A stretch of 24,363 nt of DNA. Source: an uncultured Bacillota bacterium. Lineage in GTDB: Bacteria; Bacillota; Clostridia; Peptostreptococcales; Anaerovoracaceae. The stretch is taken from contig CAMPBN010000003.1 of the NCBI GenBank assembly GCA_946638265.1, positions 1 through 24,363 on the forward strand, in the 5' to 3' direction. Shown here piece by piece: positions 21,937 through 24,363 of the stretch. Under the pieces are notes generated by a model. It saw only the letters and a program-made list of their open reading frames with translations. It was not told where the DNA came from and searched no databases. Both the position numbers and the translations under genes were made by a program. The first letter of the stretch is position 1, and each line of letters opens with the position of its first letter.

Positions 21937-23529
21937 ATGAAACCTGTAATGATACAATTTGAAATCGACTCGCAGAAACCGAAATATCAACAGCTTTACG
22001 AATATATCTCCCGCGCCATACTGAGTGGCGAGATGCAGGCGGGAGAAAAGCTGCCTTCCCTCCGGAAGCTGGCGAGAGATCTGGGAATCTCGGTGACTAC
22101 GGCGGGCGAGGCCTACAGCCAGCTGCAGGTGGAAGGCTACATATATTCACGGCCCCAGGCAGGTTACTTTGTGAGTGACGTGAGCTATGTAACAGAGGGG
22201 CCGTCTACGGCGCACTCCGAGAGCACGGCGGGGCCCGGGGCTTGGGTGCAAAGCCTGCCAAGGGGTGGGAGCCTTGGGGATGGCGGCGCCCGGAGCGGCG
22301 AGAACTGGTACTTTGCGGAGGGCGCGACGGATCGGGATGTAAGGTTCGGAGGCGCAGAGACCGGCGCCGAAGTTGCGGAGGTTGGGCGCGCCGGCGCGTA
22401 CGCGATCCCGCGGGTGGGGGTGGCAGAAGACATAATGCGCCGGGCCCCGCGGCCGCACCTGTGCGACCCGGCCTGCTTCGATTTTGGCAAGTGGAAAACC
22501 TGTGCGGGCCGCGTGCTCTCGGAGTTCGCGCCGCTGCTTACTTTCGAGTCGGACCCGCGCGGCGAGGAAGCACTGCGCAGTGAAATCGCAGGCTACATTT
22601 ACCGCTCTCGTGGAGTCTTTTGCACCAAAGACCAAATTATCATCGCAGCCGGCACCCAGCAGACCACTCTGCACATCTCGCGTATCCTGCACCGCATGGG
22701 CATCGGCCACGTGGCGGTGGAGGAACCGGGCTATCTGCCTGTGAAAAACATATTAAAGGATAGTGGCTTTGTGATTTCTCCTGTAAATGTCGGGGCTGAC
22801 GGCATAGATATTTCGGGCCTTCCGGCCAATATCCGTTCGGCGGTTTATGTCTGCCCGTCCAACCAGTTTCCGACGGGAGCGGTGATGCCCGTGGGGCGCC
22901 GTTTGGAGTTGCTGGAATGGGCTCGCCGCAATGACAGCCTGATCATCGAGGACGACTACGACAGCGAGCTGCGCTATTTCGGGCGCCCGGTGCCGGCGTT
23001 GCAGGGCTTGGATCAGAGCCACAGGGTGATTTATTTGGGCTCGTTTTCGTCCACGCTCTTCCCTGCAGTCAAAATCAGTTATATGGTATTGCCACCGCAG
23101 CTGGCAGAGAGCTTTTCTGACTTGACGGCAGGCTATACACAGACCTGCTCGAAGATGGAGCAGTTGACATTGGCACTTTTCATGAGCCAGGGCTATTACC
23201 AGACCGGCATTCGCAAGCTGCGAAACCTCTATGGCCAGAAACTTCAGGCCACGAGCAAGGCAGTGGAAGTCTACGGGCAGGACTTCGTGGAAATTGAATC
23301 CGCCAAGTCCGGCCTTAATATGATAGTAAAAGTCAGATCGCCAAAATCAGGCGACGAGCTTTGCAGGGAAGCAGCGAAACTCAAGATAGAGGCGGTGCCG
23401 GTATCGAAGTATGCGGATACGGAGTCTGAGGAGGCTTCCAAAACAGATATCGTGCTCTACTACCACCAGCTGCCGCTAAAAGCCATCGACGGACTCATCC
23501 GCGAGCTTACAAAAGCCTGGCGCGCGTAG
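21937..23529 (+). CDS. MocR-type GntR/aminotransferase-fold regulator lacking the PLP lysine
   Basis: 530 residues. The N-terminal winged helix is GntR type (about 10-85: KYQQLYEYISRAILSGEMQAG, then LPSLRKLARDLGISVTTAG). A Gly/Ala/Arg-rich linker (about 88-165), longer than usual, leads to a fold-type-I aminotransferase domain (about 165-525) with CPSNQFPTGAVMP and IEDDYDSELRYF, the latter holding the Asp that normally contacts the PLP ring nitrogen. The motif expected as SFSK(T/S)LxP is SFSSTLFPAVK: the Schiff-base Lys is Ser372, and the usual phosphate-binding Arg is Lys379. Thus it may bind PLP non-covalently, another ligand, or none. MocR proteins control vitamin B6, GABA or related genes. 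The start has AAAAGGAG 6-7 nt upstream. It is divergent from the ECF S component. Confidence 0.85.
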   Translation: MKPVMIQFEIDSQKPKYQQLYEYISRAILSGEMQAGEKLPSLRKLARDLGISVTTAGEAYSQLQVEGYIYSRPQAGYFVSDVSYVTEGPSTAHSESTAGPGAWVQSLPRGGSLGDGGARSGENWYFAEGATDRDVRFGGAETGAEVAEVGRAGAYAIPRVGVAEDIMRRAPRPHLCDPACFDFGKWKTCAGRVLSEFAPLLTFESDPRGEEALRSEIAGYIYRSRGVFCTKDQIIIAAGTQQTTLHISRILHRMGIGHVAVEEPGYLPVKNILKDSGFVISPVNVGADGIDISGLPANIRSAVYVCPSNQFPTGAVMPVGRRLELLEWARRNDSLIIEDDYDSELRYFGRPVPALQGLDQSHRVIYLGSFSSTLFPAVKISYMVLPPQLAESFSDLTAGYTQTCSKMEQLTLALFMSQGYYQTGIRKLRNLYGQKLQATSKAVEVYGQDFVEIESAKSGLNMIVKVRSPKSGDELCREAAKLKIEAVPVSKYADTESEEASKTDIVLYYHQLPLKAIDGLIRELTKAWRA

Positions 23530-23542
23530 AATTTTCATGCTG

Positions 23543-23608
23543 CGGCAATTTCCTCGCGTATTGGCAGATGGCGGCAGTTTAAACACGGGGGAAAGAGGGA
23601 AATTGCCG
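23543..23608. repeat. Single inverted repeat just after the MocR gene
   Basis: Perfect 11-bp arms CGGCAATTTCC (23543-23553) and GGAAATTGCCG (23598-23608), extended by CTC/GAG past a one-base bulge, with a 44-nt loop. There is no T-run directly after it, so it is not an obvious terminator. Confidence 0.6.
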
Positions 23609-23650
23609 GGCGGAATTCAGCTAAATCAATACAGCTTTAGGTAATAGTGT

Positions 23651-23904
23651 AAAAATTACAGAGAAAGAACTCCCAAATGGGCTTTTCTCTGTAATTTTTT
23701 CTTTTTTCCGGCGCGGGGGAATTCTTTAGAGGAGAGTTTTACAGAGAAAACAGGAGAGAAGGGCAGTTTCTCTGTAAAACTTACAAATCTTGCGGCCGGC
23801 GGCACTGCAAAATGCGGGATTTACAGAGAAAGGTGGATGCAAGGGAGCTCTCTCTGTAACGATTACGGAGAAAAGGTGCGAAATGAAAACTTTCTCTGTA
23901 AATC
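23651..23904. repeat. Palindrome array C: four TTACAGAGAAA/TTTCTCTGTAA hairpins downstream of the MocR gene
   Basis: C1: perfect 15-bp stem, left arm 23651-23665, right arm 23685-23699, with an inner CCCAAATGGG and T-run, so it could also act as the MocR terminator. C2: GTTTTACAGAGAAA (23736-23749) / TTTCTCTGTAAAAC (23767-23780), 14 bp perfect. C3: TTACAGAGA (23821) / TCTCTGTAA (23851). C4: GATTACGGAGAAA (23861) / TTTCTCTGTAAATC (23891). Left arms step by 83, 82 and 42 nt. No gene is seen in 23530-23983; the stretch 23905-23983 holds nothing I recognise. Confidence 0.8.
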
Positions 23905-23983
23905 CGAAAAATAGGAGCCCTTAAAGAGCAAAAACGAGAAATTGAGGGAAAAGGGCCGCGGGGAAGGAGGGAAACAAAAATTA

Positions 23984-24010
23984 TTAGCACTCTATAGAGA
24001 TGAGTGCTAA
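23984..24010. promoter_or_regulatory. CIRCE operator (HrcA-binding site)
   Basis: Exact match to the CIRCE consensus TTAGCACTC-N9-GAGTGCTAA (arms 23984-23992 and 24002-24010; spacer TATAGAGAT). Flanking A/T bases extend the symmetry. CIRCE is bound by HrcA and controls groESL and dnaK heat-shock operons in Bacillota. No chaperone gene is in the window; the target is presumably to the right. Confidence 0.9.
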
Positions 24011-24017
24011 ATTTTTG

Positions 24018-24046
24018 TTGACATCGGGCACTTTCGGGTTTACTAT
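24018..24046 (+). promoter_or_regulatory. Sigma-A promoter next to CIRCE
   Basis: TTGACA (24018-24023), 17-bp spacer, TACTAT (24041-24046), starting 8 bp after the operator. HrcA bound at CIRCE would overlap the upstream part of RNA polymerase. The transcript would begin near 24053 and run straight into the tandem repeat. Confidence 0.7.
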
Positions 24047-24064
24047 TAAGTTGTGGAGAGTGAC

Positions 24065-24363
24065 GAGGGCGCGGGTGGAGGAGTTGCGAGCGGTTGAGAA
24101 GGCACAGGATTCGGGCTCGAGGAAGCGCAGATTTGAAGGACCGCGAGGCGCAGGTTCAGGAGCTGAGAAGAATCGCGAGGGCGCGGGTGGAGGAGTTGCG
24201 AGCGGTTGAGAAGGCTCGGGATTCAGGCTCGAGGAAGCGCAGATTTGAAGGACTGCGAGGCCGCGGGCGGAGGAGTTGCGAGCGGTTGAGAATGCTCGGG
24301 ATTCTGGTTCGAGGAAGCGCAGATTTGAAGGACCGCGAGGCGCAGGTTCAGGAGCTGAGAAGA
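24065..24363 (+). repeat. GC-rich tandem repeat, 112/80-bp alternating units, cut by the window edge
   Basis: Three copies start at 24065, 24177 and 24257 (GAGG.CGCGGG.GGAGGAG...). An 80-bp core is common to all; copies 1 and 3 carry a further 32 bp (GCGCAGGTTCAGGAGCTGAG region), making 112 bp, while copy 2 lacks it. The sum, 192 bp, is 64 codons, and the frame at 24064 stays open to the window end with a 64-residue period (DLKDREAQVQELRR occurs twice), rich in Arg/Glu and coiled-coil-like. Reading the same core in a second frame gives VEELRAVEKARD. Whether it is translated is unclear: the only start before the first repeat is a TTG at 24094 with AGGAG 11 nt upstream. Confidence 0.75.

Noticed and set aside
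24000..24209. 69-codon plus-strand gene starting in CIRCE
   Set aside because: It begins inside the operator, contains the promoter, and ends within the repeat; it would precede its own transcription start.

Overview
The window looks like chromosomal DNA of an anaerobic, low-to-middling GC Bacillota, most likely class Clostridia. Reasons: AGGAGG-type ribosome sites before almost every gene, TTGACA/TATAAT promoters with 17-bp spacers, a perfect CIRCE (HrcA) operator, an ECF vitamin-transporter S component, lipoprotein solute-binding proteins, heterodimeric ABC exporters, a ferredoxin-tailed aldo/keto reductase and a stand-alone NrdD-like glycyl-radical domain. I cannot name the genus.

Layout. 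1-2173 (+): the tail of a histidine phosphatase, a CvpA-like membrane protein and an AI-2E/PerM-family permease, ending at a probable terminator. 2270-2724 (+): a monocistronic gene for a 101-residue protein resembling only the C-terminal glycyl-radical segment of anaerobic ribonucleotide reductase. 2762-7781 (+): two subunits of a heterodimeric ABC exporter (one degenerate ATP site) and a 4Fe-4S aldo/keto reductase, then a bidirectional terminator. 7786-7930 (-): tRNA-Arg(CCU) with its promoter. 8017-13724 (+): four paralogous polar amino-acid-binding lipoproteins in an a-b-a-b order, followed by one permease and one ATPase; internal terminators and a second promoter split it into two units. 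13757-16456 (-): an acyl-CoA ligase and an E2-like acyltransferase, divergent from a homodimer-type ABC exporter (16619-18379, +); the two promoters overlap in their -35 boxes. 18376-20682 (-): a small membrane protein, a Ca/Na antiporter and an ECF S component. 21937-23529 (+): a MocR/GntR-type regulator.

The most unusual part is 20735-24363. The DNA around the MocR gene is almost free of credible genes but filled with short clusters of palindromes. Each cluster repeats its own stem sequence two to four times: stems based on TATGACTTAAAC (exact 84-bp period), GGGACCT (four copies) and TTACAGAGAAA (about 83-bp period, last step 42 bp), plus two GC-richer clusters. Stems are conserved within a cluster while loops and spacers are not. 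The MocR protein itself has Ser where the PLP-binding Lys of the fold is expected. The window ends with a perfect CIRCE operator next to a strong promoter that runs into an unusual 112/80-bp GC-rich tandem repeat.

How the genes work together: the amino-acid ABC cluster is a self-contained uptake system in which several binding proteins probably share one membrane complex. The ligase/E2-like pair may carry out acyl activation and transfer. The divergent MocR and S-component genes may form a vitamin-uptake regulon. These links are inferences from gene order and family knowledge; no database search was possible.
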